From: Agapanthus africanus
Lineage: Eukaryota; Streptophyta; Magnoliopsida; Asparagales; Amaryllidaceae
DNA length: 64,000 nt
Direction: 5' to 3'
Assembly (NCBI GenBank): GCA_030015575.1
Contig: JASDDO010000026.1
Coordinates: 69,775,433-69,839,432 of the forward strand
Part shown: piece after piece, positions 34,524 to 45,167 of the stretch
Layout: the number at the start of each line of letters is the position of its first letter
Numbering within the stretch: the first letter of the stretch is position 1
Translations under genes and position numbers: made by a program
Notes under the pieces: model-generated
What the model was told of the DNA's origin: nothing
The model's input: the letters and a program-made list of their open reading frames with translations, nothing else
Database searches by the model: none

Positions 34524-35780
34524 CTATTGTTGACCTAGGCCGTGACTCGTCAGGCGCAATATTTTTTCAGGAAGCGACCGTTTATTGGCCTGAAAGGCTT
34601 CACCCTGGTAAACTTTGTCTATGATATACGGGCCTTCATAGTTCGGCTCGAATTTCCCTTGTTTGGAACGATTGGGGATCATAGGTCTTTTGACCACTAG
34701 CACGAGTTCGCCTTGGTGGAATGTTCTTGGCCTAGTCAATCTTTTGTATGAGCACATCATCTTTGCTTTATAAGCCTCCGGTTTTTGTTGCTCTATGAGC
34801 CGGGTTTCATCAAGGGCGTCGAGCTCCTCAAGCCGAAGGTGGGCATTTTCTTCGTCTGTTAGTTCGTAGTGAACCGCCATTCGTAGAGAGGGTAACTCTA
34901 TCTCAAGGGGGAGTACCGCTTTTGTGCCGAATACCAATGCTTACGGCGTTGTGTTTGTGGCCGTTTTGAACGTAATTCAATACGACCAGAGAGCATCATG
35001 CAGTCTCTCGTGCCAGTCCTTTTTATTTTGGGACACCGTCTTTTTCACGATCTTCGTCAAGGTCTTGTTAAAGGCCTTAGCTAGACCGTTAGCTCGGGGA
35101 TTATAGACCGAAGAGTATCTCCAGTCTATATTGTGCTGTTGTACGAAGCGGCTGATCTTGTAGCTTCTGTAGGCTGGTCCGTTATAGAAGATAATCCGTC
35201 GCGGAGTGCCGAACCGGTAAATGACTTCTTGAAGAAATGGAGCATATTCTCCGTCTTCACTTCTCTTAGTGGTACGGCTTCTGCCCACTTAGAAAAGTAA
35301 TCAGTCGTCGCCAATATGAACCAGTGTCCTCTGGATGATGCCGGTTCGATAAGCCCGATTATGTCAGTTCCTCACATTTCGAACGGTCGGCTAGCCACCG
35401 TTGGGTGTAGCGGATTTGGATGCTGATGGATAAAGTCTCCGTGAATCTGGCACGAGTGGCACTGCTTCGCATATTCGAGACAGTCTTGGATCATTGTGGG
35501 CCAATAATAGCCCATCCTTTTGATATTCAGCTTCATCTTCGGCTCGTCTTGGTGAGAACCGCAGAGTCCGTCTTGAGTTTCTTGGACGACTTTCTTTTCC
35601 TATTTAGGTCCTAGGCATCTTAGCCATAGAGAATCAAATGATCTCTTATACAGAGTATCATTGACAAAGGCGAAGGATAGAGCTCGTTTCATGAGCTGAT
35701 GTCTTGAGGATGCGTCTTCAGGTGTTCGACGGGATTTGAAGTAGTCTATAAAGACTTCCCTCCAATCCTTAGCCTTTTCC
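34524..35780 (-). pseudogene. G3 integrase
   Basis: A zinc-binding region with CHSC (about 35450-35560), then a catalytic core starting GTDIIG (about 35365) and a C-terminal module with GPYIIDKVYQGEAF (about 34620). Breaks: a stop just before the first catalytic Asp segment (about 35373), another near 35605, and a frameshift near 35230. The second catalytic Asp position reads Tyr (FYNGPAY) and the Glu position reads Lys (NGLAKAF), so the enzyme would be inactive even without the stops. Confidence 0.85.
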
Positions 35781-35791
35781 TGGTCTTTTAT

Positions 35792-36400
35792 TTATAGGGT
35801 CATTTGCTCGTCGGCTCCCTTTTCTTTGGACGATTCCGGGGATATTTCTGCCGGTGCAAGAACCCGACGGCTTTGTACAACGATCCTCACGTCATCGAGA
35901 TTCTCGTCGGCCAGTTCTTTAGCGAGCTTGGCTAATGCATCCGTCTTACTATTTTCCGCACGCGGTATGCTTTCCAGGGCATAGGCAGGGATTTGAGTCA
36001 GCAATTGTTGTGCCCTTTCGCCATACTTTACCAATTCCGGTTTGCACGTTTGATAGTCTCCATTTACTTGGCTAACAACCAATTGGGAGTCTCCGTATAT
36101 AAGGAGGTTTTCAATTCCCATGTCGACAGCAATCTCAAGACCTGCTATCAAAGCTTCATATAAAGCTTCATTGTTTGTCCTCGGCTCTGTTAGGGAAAAG
36201 TCAAAGTGCATTATCCCTCCTTGTGGAGTCATGAAGATGAGGCCCACCCCAGATTTGATTATGGGGGTGCTTTGTTTACGCTTCTTCATAGAAGATGCTC
36301 TGTCGAAGTAGAGTTCCCATCGGGTATCATTCTCTCTTCTCTCCCCGTCGATCGTGTCAAACGCGTGCTCGTCGGGCAATTCGCAGTTCAAAGGAGAGTC
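35792..36400 (-). pseudogene. G3 second (archaeal-type) RNase H
   Basis: The motif series LYFDRASS, NNEALYEALIAGL and YGDSQLVVSQ carries the Asp, Glu and Asp of an RNase H fold. It comes after the usual RT-linked RNase H, which is the dual arrangement of the Tat lineage of Ty3/gypsy. The Gly after the first Asp is replaced by Arg. The segment is open over 277 codons together with the end of the first RNase H, ending at 35792. Confidence 0.85.
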
Positions 36401-38007
36401 GGCAGGTATTGGATGCTCAGCGAGGAAGTCGGCGATGGCCTGGCCTTTCACTGCCTTAAGGGGTCGGTATGTCACCGAGAATTCCATTAAGAGTAGGGCC
36501 CATTTAATGACCCATCCCGTTAATATGGCCTTTGACATCAAATACTTGAGAGGATCCACCTTTGATATGAGATGGACCTCATGTGCCAACACGTAGTGTC
36601 TGAGCTTCGTTATTGCAAAGATCAATGCCAGGTAGTGTTTTTCGATGGGGGAGTAATTGCTTTCTGCCCCTAGGAGAACTCGACTCAGGTAGTAGAGGGC
36701 TCTCTCTTTCCCTTAGTCATTCTCTTGTTCCCATAATGGGCCTAGAGAACCCTCGAGGGCGGTTATATAGAGAATGAGAGGCTTTCCCTTGACCAGAGCG
36801 GTTAGCACCGGAGGATTCTGTAGGTATAGCTTGATTCGTCGAGTGTGCTTTGGCATTTGCGATCCCAGACGAAAGGGGTTCCCTTCTTCATCAGGTGACT
36901 GTATGGGCGGCATTTTCCAGAGAAATTGGCTATGAATCGCTGGATATACACGAGCTTTCCTTGGAGAGACCGCAGTTGCTTGAGAGTCCTTGGCGGAGGA
37001 ATTTCCATGATCACCTTGATCTTCGACGGGTCTATCTCAATGCCTCAATGTCGTACGATGAACCGTAGGAATTTGCCCGAGGAAACTCCGAACGCGCATT
37101 TGAAAGGGTTCATCTTCAAGTTGTATTTCCGAAGGCACTGAAACACGATCTTCAGATGCTCCCAATACTCCTCGTGTGATTTGCTTTTTACCACAAGGTC
37201 ATCGATATAGAATTCGACGATTTCATGTATGAGGTCATCAAAAATCTTCGTCATGGCCCTCTAATAGGTGGCACCGGCGTTCTTTAGACCGAAGGGCATC
37301 ACCTTGTAGCAGAATATGCCCAAAGGGGTCCGAAAAGCGGTATGCTTCTGGTCCTCGGGATGCATCTTTATCTGATTATATCCTGATGAGCCATCCATGA
37401 AGGAGAAAATCTCGTGAGTGGACGTATTATCTATCATCAGCTCGGTGACCGGTACTGGAAATTTGTCCTTCGGGCAAGCCTTGTTGAGATCCCGGAAGTC
37501 TATGCATATCACCGTCCCATTTTTCTTCATCACTGGGACGTTGTTGGCAATCCAGTCAGGATACTGCACTTCTTGGATAAAGCCGGAGTTGATTAGCTTT
37601 TTGACCTTAGTGTTGATGCCCATCTCAAGCTTGAGCCGCATTCTTCTCGGTGCTTGTTTGACTGGCTTGATGTCCGGAGATATCGCCAATCTATGCACGG
37701 CTATTTCTGGATCTAGTCCCGGCATCTCAGAATAGTTCCATGATAAACAGTCTTTAAACTGCATGAGCACGTCTTTTAGTGTAGCTATCCTTTCTTTAGA
37801 CAACAGCTCACTGAAGAATGTCGGCCGCGGGTCACTTGCCGTCCCCAAGTCAATTTTCTTGAGATTATCAGCAGCAGTATGTATCCCATCTTCCAGCCCT
37901 TTTGGCGCCGGTGGAAACTCTGAGATCACCTCGTTATCATCATTTTCGAAGCACCAGGGGAGGTCATCCATATTCTTGCATACTCCTTCTCCTGACATCA
38001 TTATCAT
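36400..38007 (-). pseudogene. G3 reverse transcriptase and first RNase H
   Basis: RT motifs in order: VICIDFRDLNKACPKDKFP (about 37500), YNQIKMHPED (about 37370), FGLKNAGATY (about 37270) and FYIDD (about 37205). A degenerate RNase H follows, with LSRVLLGAESNYSPIEKHYLAL (36690-36620). Breaks: a stop at 37261 after the FGLKNAGATY motif, another near 37045, a frameshift near 36850 and a stop at 36713. The start of the region (WCFEND, about 37955) is the usual lead-in to a Tat RT. Confidence 0.88.
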
Positions 38008-38022
38008 GTGACAGGTGCGAGA

Positions 38023-38346
38023 TTACTTCCAAGACCGATGTTGATCCGGCTCTGCTCTCGTGGCTTTCGGTTCATGCTTCTGCGGTGGGGTTACCCTCCA
38101 GCTGCTGGATAGAGCGAACTTGCCTTGCTGATACCAGTCTTCTACCCAGTCTTTGAATGTAAAGCAGTCCTCGAGAGGATGCCCTATCGCTCGGTGATAG
38201 GAGCAATAGTCTGGGTGAGAGACCTCGCCTGCTTGCTCGGGGTGCTTGGACTCTGGAAGTGTCATCATCTGATGTTTTATGACAAGATCGAATATCTTCC
38301 TTGTCTTGTCTTGGGGAAAAGAATATGCTCGACCCATCTTTTTCAT
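38023..38346 (-). pseudogene. Extra gag-type zinc module between protease and RT of G3
   Basis: The segment reads AYSFPQDKTRKIFDL, then YCSYHRAIGHPLEDC, then WVEDWYQQGKF. It matches the C-terminal part of gag as seen in G2 (47500-47760) over about 85 residues, including all Cys and His positions. It is in the same frame as the linker upstream and the RT downstream, apart from a stop at 38023. Gag sequence between protease and RT is not the usual order, so this looks like an internal duplication. Confidence 0.75.
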
Positions 38347-38451
38347 AAGAGACGGATCTCTGCTGCTCCATTCTCGATCGCGTGGCTTCTTGGACCCGCT
38401 TTACCGCTGTCAAATGTCTTTTTCGTTCTTTGATTTACTTTTGCCTCTGTG

Positions 38452-40319
38452 TTAGGTCTTCTGTGTGACGGGTTGACGACGAAGGGCATCGTCATTCTCC
38501 GTATCCTGCTGAAGGAGGTACTGCTTCTTGGCTTTCTCGTAAATGACCATTTCGCGGCTATGGTCGTCTCGAACCTTTTGACCCGCTTCCCTTATAAGCT
38601 TGTTCATCTGTTCTTCGAACGAAGGACTTGGAATTTTCACGGCGGGAGTTCGTTTTGGTCCAGGGTTAACATCTTCCCACAGAGCATCTCCTTCTTCATC
38701 GAAGTCATGTATGACGTAGCAGCCGCGGAATCGCTCCCGTTTCTTGGATTGAATATATCCAAGCCCGATCGTTTCCATTCTCCCATTGGGCAACTTTCGC
38801 TGAGTTCTGGGGACGTTCCAGATCCTATTGTAGAACTGAGCTTGTCGAGCAGTCTGTTTGAAGGGTACGCCTTGGCGCCTCAACAGCCTTTTTAATCCTT
38901 CTATGTAGTATCTGGGCAAACGGATGGGCTGGAGCCTGTCAAGCGTAGAATCAGAGCCATGCCAAATTTCTTTCTCCACTTTGGTTTCCGTGGATTGATA
39001 AAAGAGGATCGCCTTTTCATCTTTTCTCCTGGGAGGGACGTAGAACGTCTGTAGTTCTTGCACACTGTAGGTATTAAGTATGTCGAGCTCTTTGTAATGC
39101 TCTTGCGGAACCATGGCGATTTGCAAACTCCGATCATCATCAGCGAAGGCTTGTATTGATGGTCGAACAGAAAATACGGCATTGACCTCATCTTCCGAGT
39201 CGCTGCCGAAGACCAGAATAGGGGTGGACGGTCCCGGCTTGTTGCATTGGGGCAGCCTGGAATAGACTATCTCTTCGTCTTCCTCGGTATCGCTCCCGAA
39301 GACCGGAATGGTGGTGATAGCTTTGTTCTTCGGTTTGTAACACATTTCCGTGTCCTCGAAATCTGGCAGGAAGTACTTGGCATCTTCATATTTGCAGACT
39401 TCGTTTACGGAAAATGGGTTTAGTTCCCCGTCACAGTGTACTCGAGACCGTCTTTGAAGTACTTCATACACCAATATTGTATAGAAGGGATAATGTTGTA
39501 CTCGTGTAACCAAGGCCGGCCGAGCAAAGCGTTGTAGCAAGTCTTGGCGTCAATGACGTAGAACTTAATGTCCGTGATGAGTAGCCCAAACCACAACGTT
39601 AGTATCACAGGCCCGAGCGTCCATGATGACTGGGAGTCAAACCCGGAGATGGTGATTTTATCACGAGCGAGATGCCGAACGCTCATGCAGATTTCCTTCA
39701 ACACTTTTACATTGAGGAGGTTGACGGATGACCCATTGTCAACCAGGATCTTGCCTATCTTAATATCATGACAGTATCCGGAGACGTACAAAGGACGATT
39801 ATGCTCGCATGTCCCGAGGAGGAGGTCTTCGTCGCTGAAGGTGATGTCGGTTGTGTGAACTTCTTCTAACTCGTTCTTCATCTTTTCTTCGGCGAGAAAA
39901 GCTTGAAATTGGTCAGGCTCTTGTAATGCCTTGATCAAAGAATCTCTCGCCTCCTTAGATAGCAGAAGGGCGTCGGGAATGCTTAGCTGTGAGGGGATCC
40001 TCCTCAGGTGTGCCAGAACGTTGTAATCCACCTTGTCTTTCCTGGGCGGGTTCTTGGCTGCCAGCTCTTCGACGACTCGATTATCGAGGGTGATATCCTC
40101 CGGGACCTTTTCTTTCCCTTTATCCTTTATGTTCGACCCCTTGTTTAAGGGTCCGAGATTCTTTTCAGGTAATGTGCGATTGTGCAGCTGAATGTTCTCG
40201 CAGCTCTTCGGTTCTTCCTCTTTTCCTGAGGTGGATTCTTTGAAGAGAGGGCCAAGAGCCATTTCTTCTTCAGAATCACTCTCGAAGGTAAGAACTTGCG
40301 ATCCCCTACTATCAACCAT
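38452..40319 (-). pseudogene. G3 protease and protease-RT linker
   Basis: An aspartic protease with active-site ILVDNGSSVNLL (about 39740) and the closing motif YNALLGRPWLHEYNIIP (about 39530). A long acidic linker follows with two FGSD(T/S)E phrases and RRKDEKAILFY, ending in a basic coiled-coil-like segment (38500-38600). The protease and linker are in different frames, shifted near 39425. The protease frame also differs from the gag frame (change near 40320); this could be a mutation or a recoding site. Confidence 0.78.
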
Positions 40320-40387
40320 GTTACAGTTGCCGGTAGTTCTTCCACATTTGTCCGTCGTATTTTTCCACTATCGACGAGCTTCATGCT

Positions 40388-41462
40388 TCATCCTCTTGAA
40401 GTACTGCCTATGAGCGACATACCCTTTCCACCAATTTTTAAAGCATTGCATTCTTCAGTAGGGTCTGCAATCATTCGATTATATAAACAGTAATTAGGAT
40501 GCACATCCTCTTCATTAAGGTGTATTTCATCAAAAGTGTTTCCTTCGGAGGGTGGCAGCTTCATTCCCATTGATATGGTTTTGGCAAACCTTTTATTCGT
40601 TTTAAGCCTGCTCTTGTCGTTCGCGTGCTTGCCTCAGTCTGGTTGGGGCGCTTCAACCCTTTCATCTAGTCGCCGGCGTTTGGCCTTTTCAAATATGGAC
40701 ATTTCGCGTTCTTGATCAGCCTTGCTTTTCATAAGAGCTTCTTTCAGGAATGCATCAATCATCTCATCTGACGGTCCCAGGAGCTCTGATTCGGGATCTG
40801 CCCCCAGTTTCTCTGCGTCAGAAGCTTCTTCACCGTCTATTGATGAGTAAGAGATCATGTGGCAGCTTGCCACATAATCTTCAGGTTCATCTGACGAGTC
40901 TTCTCCATTATCATCCTCTTCGTCCTCAAGGACGTGGCTGAGAAATTCTTGGAGTGTGACCGGGGTTTGCGCCTTTTAGTTGTATTCTTCCAACGCGTTG
41001 ATATGTTTCTGCAGGTCCGTGCGCTTGTCATCAGGCTTCACGGGCTTTTTGGTCTTTTTCTTCTTCTTCGAAGACTTTGATGGCTGAGTGTGGGCACTTT
41101 GACTATCATCACCAATTTTTGGAGTCGGGCGCGGCTTCAGCATTCCCTTGACGACTTCGGGTTTCCACGGACTTTTCCAATTGATCGCCGGGCATGTTCT
41201 GAGAACCTTTAGCATTATTTTTGTTTTGGTTGAAAGAACGACCTCCCATGGAGCTTCTTTGACAAAAGAGCACGATGCCCCTGGTGTGTCCGCTTTTTTA
41301 AGAGCGTGCGGCTAGGGCAGGTTTACTTTCCAATTATTAGACAGTGCGAATTTGCCATGTTGGTATTGGTTCTCAATCCACCCTTTGAAGACGAAGCAAT
41401 CTTCTATTGGATGGCCTATCATTTGGTGATAGGGGAAATAATTGGGATTATTACCCTCACCG
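40388..41462 (-). pseudogene. G3 gag, C-terminal part, cut by G2
   Basis: The fragment begins in the zinc region (YFPYHQMIGHPIEDC, about 41450; the first Cys is Phe), then a Lys-rich stretch (KKKKKTKKPVKPDDK, about 41050), an acidic segment, EKAKRRRLDE (40690), and a second degenerate zinc module (YCLYNRMIADPTEEC, about 40490) lacking two His. Stops occur near 41313, 40976 and 40634. It matches G2 gag (47600-48420) closely until the G2 internal deletion. The N-terminal half must lie right of the window, beyond G2. Confidence 0.8.
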
Positions 41463-42505
41463 TGTATTCCCGCTTAAAAAAAAATTTGCTGCGCAAAAGA
41501 GCCCAAGGTATAAAATGGCAGCGATACGTTTAAAAAAAATGTGAACCAATATTTTCCGGGCTGTATTTTAACAAACTCCCGAATGTGAAACAGCTAAATT
41601 CTGATGGCATCAAAGGCGTCTCAAAAAGCTTTCGATTTGATATATTATGGGCCTCATAATTCATCTCGGATAAAAAGTTATGAGCAAATATGCTATGCAC
41701 GTGTAATCTAAGGAAGAAAATGCGAACCGGTATTTTCCGAGCTGTATTTTGACAAACTTCCGAATGAGAAACAACTAAATTCTGATGGTATCGAAAGTTT
41801 CTTGAAAAATCCTTCGATTTGATATATTATGGGCCTCATAATTCATCCGAGATCAAAAGTTATGGGGCATCACGTGCCCACACGTGACCGGGCATCACGT
41901 GCAGACACGTGACCATTTACAGGCAAAGCTTATAGGCACTGAATAAAATAAATAATTGTAAATAATTAATCAGTAGGGTCACGTGATAGGCTCTTAAACC
42001 CTCTGAAACAATAGAATTAAATTCTAATTAAATAATTAATCAGTGGGGTCACGTGCCAACACGTGATGGGTTTCTGAGCCCTCTAAACCAATAGAATTAA
42101 ATTCTAATTAATTGGTAAATCAATGGGGTCACGTGCTAACACGTGATAGGCTCTTAAAGCTTCTGAACTAATAGAATTAAATTCTAATTAAGGGAAATCA
42201 AAAACCCTAGTTGGAAAAATATTTCCCTAGATCTTGTCAAACAAAAAAATTGTGCTCTGTAAAGTGGAGCACCGTTGGATTAAAAACCCAGTGATGATTA
42301 AAAAAATCACCAATTTATAGAAAGATTCTATACAAGGAAAGATTTTCCTGAAATTTGCCAAGAATAACAGATAAAAAATATTTTGGATTAAAAATCCAAT
42401 GGTGAATAAAATTCACTGAGTGCTCTAAAAGATCATGTTGGTTACAAAATCAATTAAAATCTTTCAATAAAAGATTGACTAAACAAATTGATTCTTTTCT
42501 TTCTT

Positions 42506-42515
42506 CTATAAATAG
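42506..42515 (+). promoter_or_regulatory. TATA box of the G2 LTR
   Basis: CTATAAATAG with flanks like those at 6796 in G1. It is about 1,045 bp into the LTR because of the extra U3 repeat. Confidence 0.65.
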
Positions 42516-44164
42516 GTGCCAAGAAGAAAAGAAAAAAAGGATACAACAACAGAGAGAGAAAAAAGAAGAGAATTTAATTCTCCAGAGAGAAAGAAGGTTT
42601 CTTGAGAAAAGAAAGAAATCCTAGGTGAAAGATCATAAGCTCCACAAAATAAAATGAGAATTTAATTCTCAAACTAAGAGTTTAACTCTTCTTTAAAGAA
42701 TGTAGTTCTTCCTTTGGTTGATGGTCTGCAGAAGCAGATCTCCCTATAAGTTGAGAATTTAATTCTCATCGGGGAGATTTTTCCATGCAGATCTAAAATC
42801 TAAGAGAAGACCTAAGTTTAGAGAATTCAATTCTCACATCAAAGTTATTAGGAATTTAATTCCTTCAAACAAAATAGGGCTTAACCCTTAATACAAGAAC
42901 TTAGTTCTTCCTTTGGTTGAAGATCTACAGAAGTAGATCTCCCCATAAGTTGATAATTTAATTCTCATCGGGAAGATCCTGCCATGCAGATCCAAAACTT
43001 AGAGAGAGAATCGAGTTTAAAGAATTTAATTCTTCCAAATATATAGGAATTTAATTCCTCTAAACAAAATTAGGGTCTAACCTTACAAAAGAATTTAATT
43101 CTTAAAACAAGGGACTTAAAACTCTCCATGCACGTAAAGAGATCAGTATCCAACCTGGTCACGTGGTAACACGTGACCCTCATCCTCAATGAGTAGAAAA
43201 GAACGATCAAGACTAGGTCACGTGCCCCACGTGACCCTCAAACAGACTCCTCAAAATGAGAAAGAAAAAGCTTGGAGGCAATACCTCACGTGCTCACACG
43301 TGACCCTCAAAACTAAAGGGAATAAAGCCAAAGGCATATTGATTTAGGGTGCCTTACGTGTCCCCACGTGACCCCTGACTAACACCTTTTTAAAAGGGTA
43401 AATGAGGGAAAATAGAGGAATTAATACTCAATACATGGTCACTATTACGTGCCTATACGTGATGATTACAAATATTAAGTGTTTAACACTTATTGGTAGA
43501 TTTTGAGAGTAAAATAAAGGAAGTCTGGTCCGATTCTCTGGCGCCTCACGTGACTCCACGTGACCACCTCATTTCTAGTGTTTAACACTATTTTGAGTGT
43601 TCTGTCCCTAGTGTTTAACACTATTTTAAGTGCATCACGTGGGAAAATGTGATCGTCAAATATGTGTTAGTGTTTAACACTATGTTCAAACCAGTCTTAG
43701 CCCAAAATCAGCTAAGTTTTCCAAAGACAAGATCTCCCCTTTGGTTGAACCCCAACTATATTCTTCCAAACTTGATCATTTCATATGACATTCAAAGTAA
43801 AGTCCAGTGCTATAATGAATGGCTATTGCTCAGCTAAAGACAAAGTGTTGTCAGAACCCCAAGCCCCTGTTTAGCATTGCTAAATAATGGGGGGCTGAGC
43901 CCAGACAAATGTTCAACAGTCCAAACAAAGGTCCAACATCTAAAACCTAATTGGATTTAGCCCAAGTTGGCCATAAGTCCTTAATTCAGATTTAACTGAG
44001 CTCATGTGCTTATAATCTAATTAATTGATATTAGTCCCAAATTGGACTACAGATTTCCTAATCAGCATTGGTTCAAGGGTACATCTCTTAACTCCTTTGA
44101 TATTTGTCGTTGTAATCCTTCAACGTCTTCAAAGAGGTGACGGGTCCCGATATCCAATCATTCC

Positions 44165-44420
44165 ATGGACTGTGGGGTCCTTAAACTCATGGACTATGAT
44201 GTCCTTAAACTTTATAGACGATGACGTCTTTGAACTACGGACTGTGGGGTCCTTAAGCCCATGGACTATGATGTCCTTAACCTCAGACTGTGGGGTCCTT
44301 TAAACCCATGGACTATGATGTCCTTAATTTCGGAATGTGGGGTCCTTTAAACCCATGGACTATAATGTCATTAACCTTAGACCACCATGTTCTTAAGCTG
44401 TTAATTGACTGTAAAGTCCC
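44165..44420 (+). repeat. Minisatellite of the G2 LTR
   Basis: Alternating GGACTGTGGGGTCCTT and GGACTATGATGTCCTTAA units, six to eight sub-units, the same family as in G1 and SL1. Confidence 0.8.
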
Positions 44421-45089
44421 TAAACTAAAACAATACAGCCCAAATGCTCTTTTGTTGGATCTAAATGATCCTGTTAAGTAGATTTTAGTATAAAATTAGA
44501 CTAACGTGTCATTAACAAACTGTTAAGTTGATCTTAGTCTAAAATTAGACTAATGTATCCTTAACAATCTGTTGTGTAAATCTTAGTCTAAAATTAGACT
44601 AACGTATTCTCAACAAACGTTTAAGTCGATCTTAGTCTCAAATGAGATTAACGATCCTTAAACCCAACCCCAAAACCAAATCTAAGAAGAATACGGATTT
44701 GGACTAATCCACGCCCTACGGGTGATAACATAAATTGGTCTCCGTATACAATCCATGGGCAACCAAAAACAAAACAAACACCCACGACACGAAGTGACCA
44801 TCTGGTAAAGGAGAAAGTTGTTACCACGATGCGGTAGCGTAATTAACTGCAGGGGCTTGCGTCTGCAGGGAAGAGCGTCCCCACAATCAAAAACCCCTCA
44901 AATGAGGGGGAATCTGACGAAGTCTGCTATATCGGCCGCATCCGTTTAATCCTTCGATACTTGGTGTCATAAATCAACTTGGTATCTTCGGATAGGTAAA
45001 CGGATAGCACCAATTAGTATCTGCCCTTGAATTTCAGGCGAGACATACCTACGCAGTCGCGTCATTATGATTCGGAGGAGAACAGATTC

Positions 45090-45105
45090 TGGCACACCCG
45101 ATGGG
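45090..45105 (+). other. Probable primer binding site of G2
   Basis: TGGCACACCCGATGGG begins five bases after the LTR end. It has the TGG start expected of a tRNA 3' end complement. The tRNA was not identified. Confidence 0.55.
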
Positions 45106-45167
45106 ACCTCTTCCTCTTTCCACTCCACACTTCGTGTGTCGTGTTCGTGAACGAATCGCGGTTTAAT

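Larger units (their letters stand above)
19839..41462 (-). mobile_element. G3: minus-strand Ty3/gypsy element of Tat type (host of the nest)
   Basis: Read on the minus strand: truncated gag (41462-40388), protease, RT, RNase H, second RNase H, integrase (to 34524), 3' UTR (34523-31475), antisense PMD gene (31474-22094), that gene's leader and promoter, polypurine tract (21219-21208), and the start of the 3' LTR (21207-19839). G2 interrupts gag, G1 interrupts the 3' LTR, and SL1 interrupts the PMD gene. The rest of G3 must lie on both sides of the window. The dual RNase H and the extra gene between pol and the 3' LTR are established traits of the Tat lineage. Confidence 0.85.
41463..45084 (+). 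repeat. G2 5' LTR, 3,622 bp
   Basis: Starts TGTATTCCCGC and ends GGAGAACA. It contains a direct repeat of about 195 bp (41530-41700 and 41725-41870), CACGTG palindromes (41866-42150), a TATA box, TTTAA-centred palindromes (42570-43110), AGTGTTTAACACT repeats (43475-43685), the conserved U5 block (44070-44150), a minisatellite (44165-44420) and the family terminal block. Confidence 0.85.

Noticed and set aside
34524..41462. Possible envelope gene or endogenous pararetrovirus
   Set aside because: The order protease, RT, RNase H, integrase with LTRs is that of a Ty3/gypsy retrotransposon. No envelope-like protein with signal and membrane segments was seen; the extra gene is a PMD gene.
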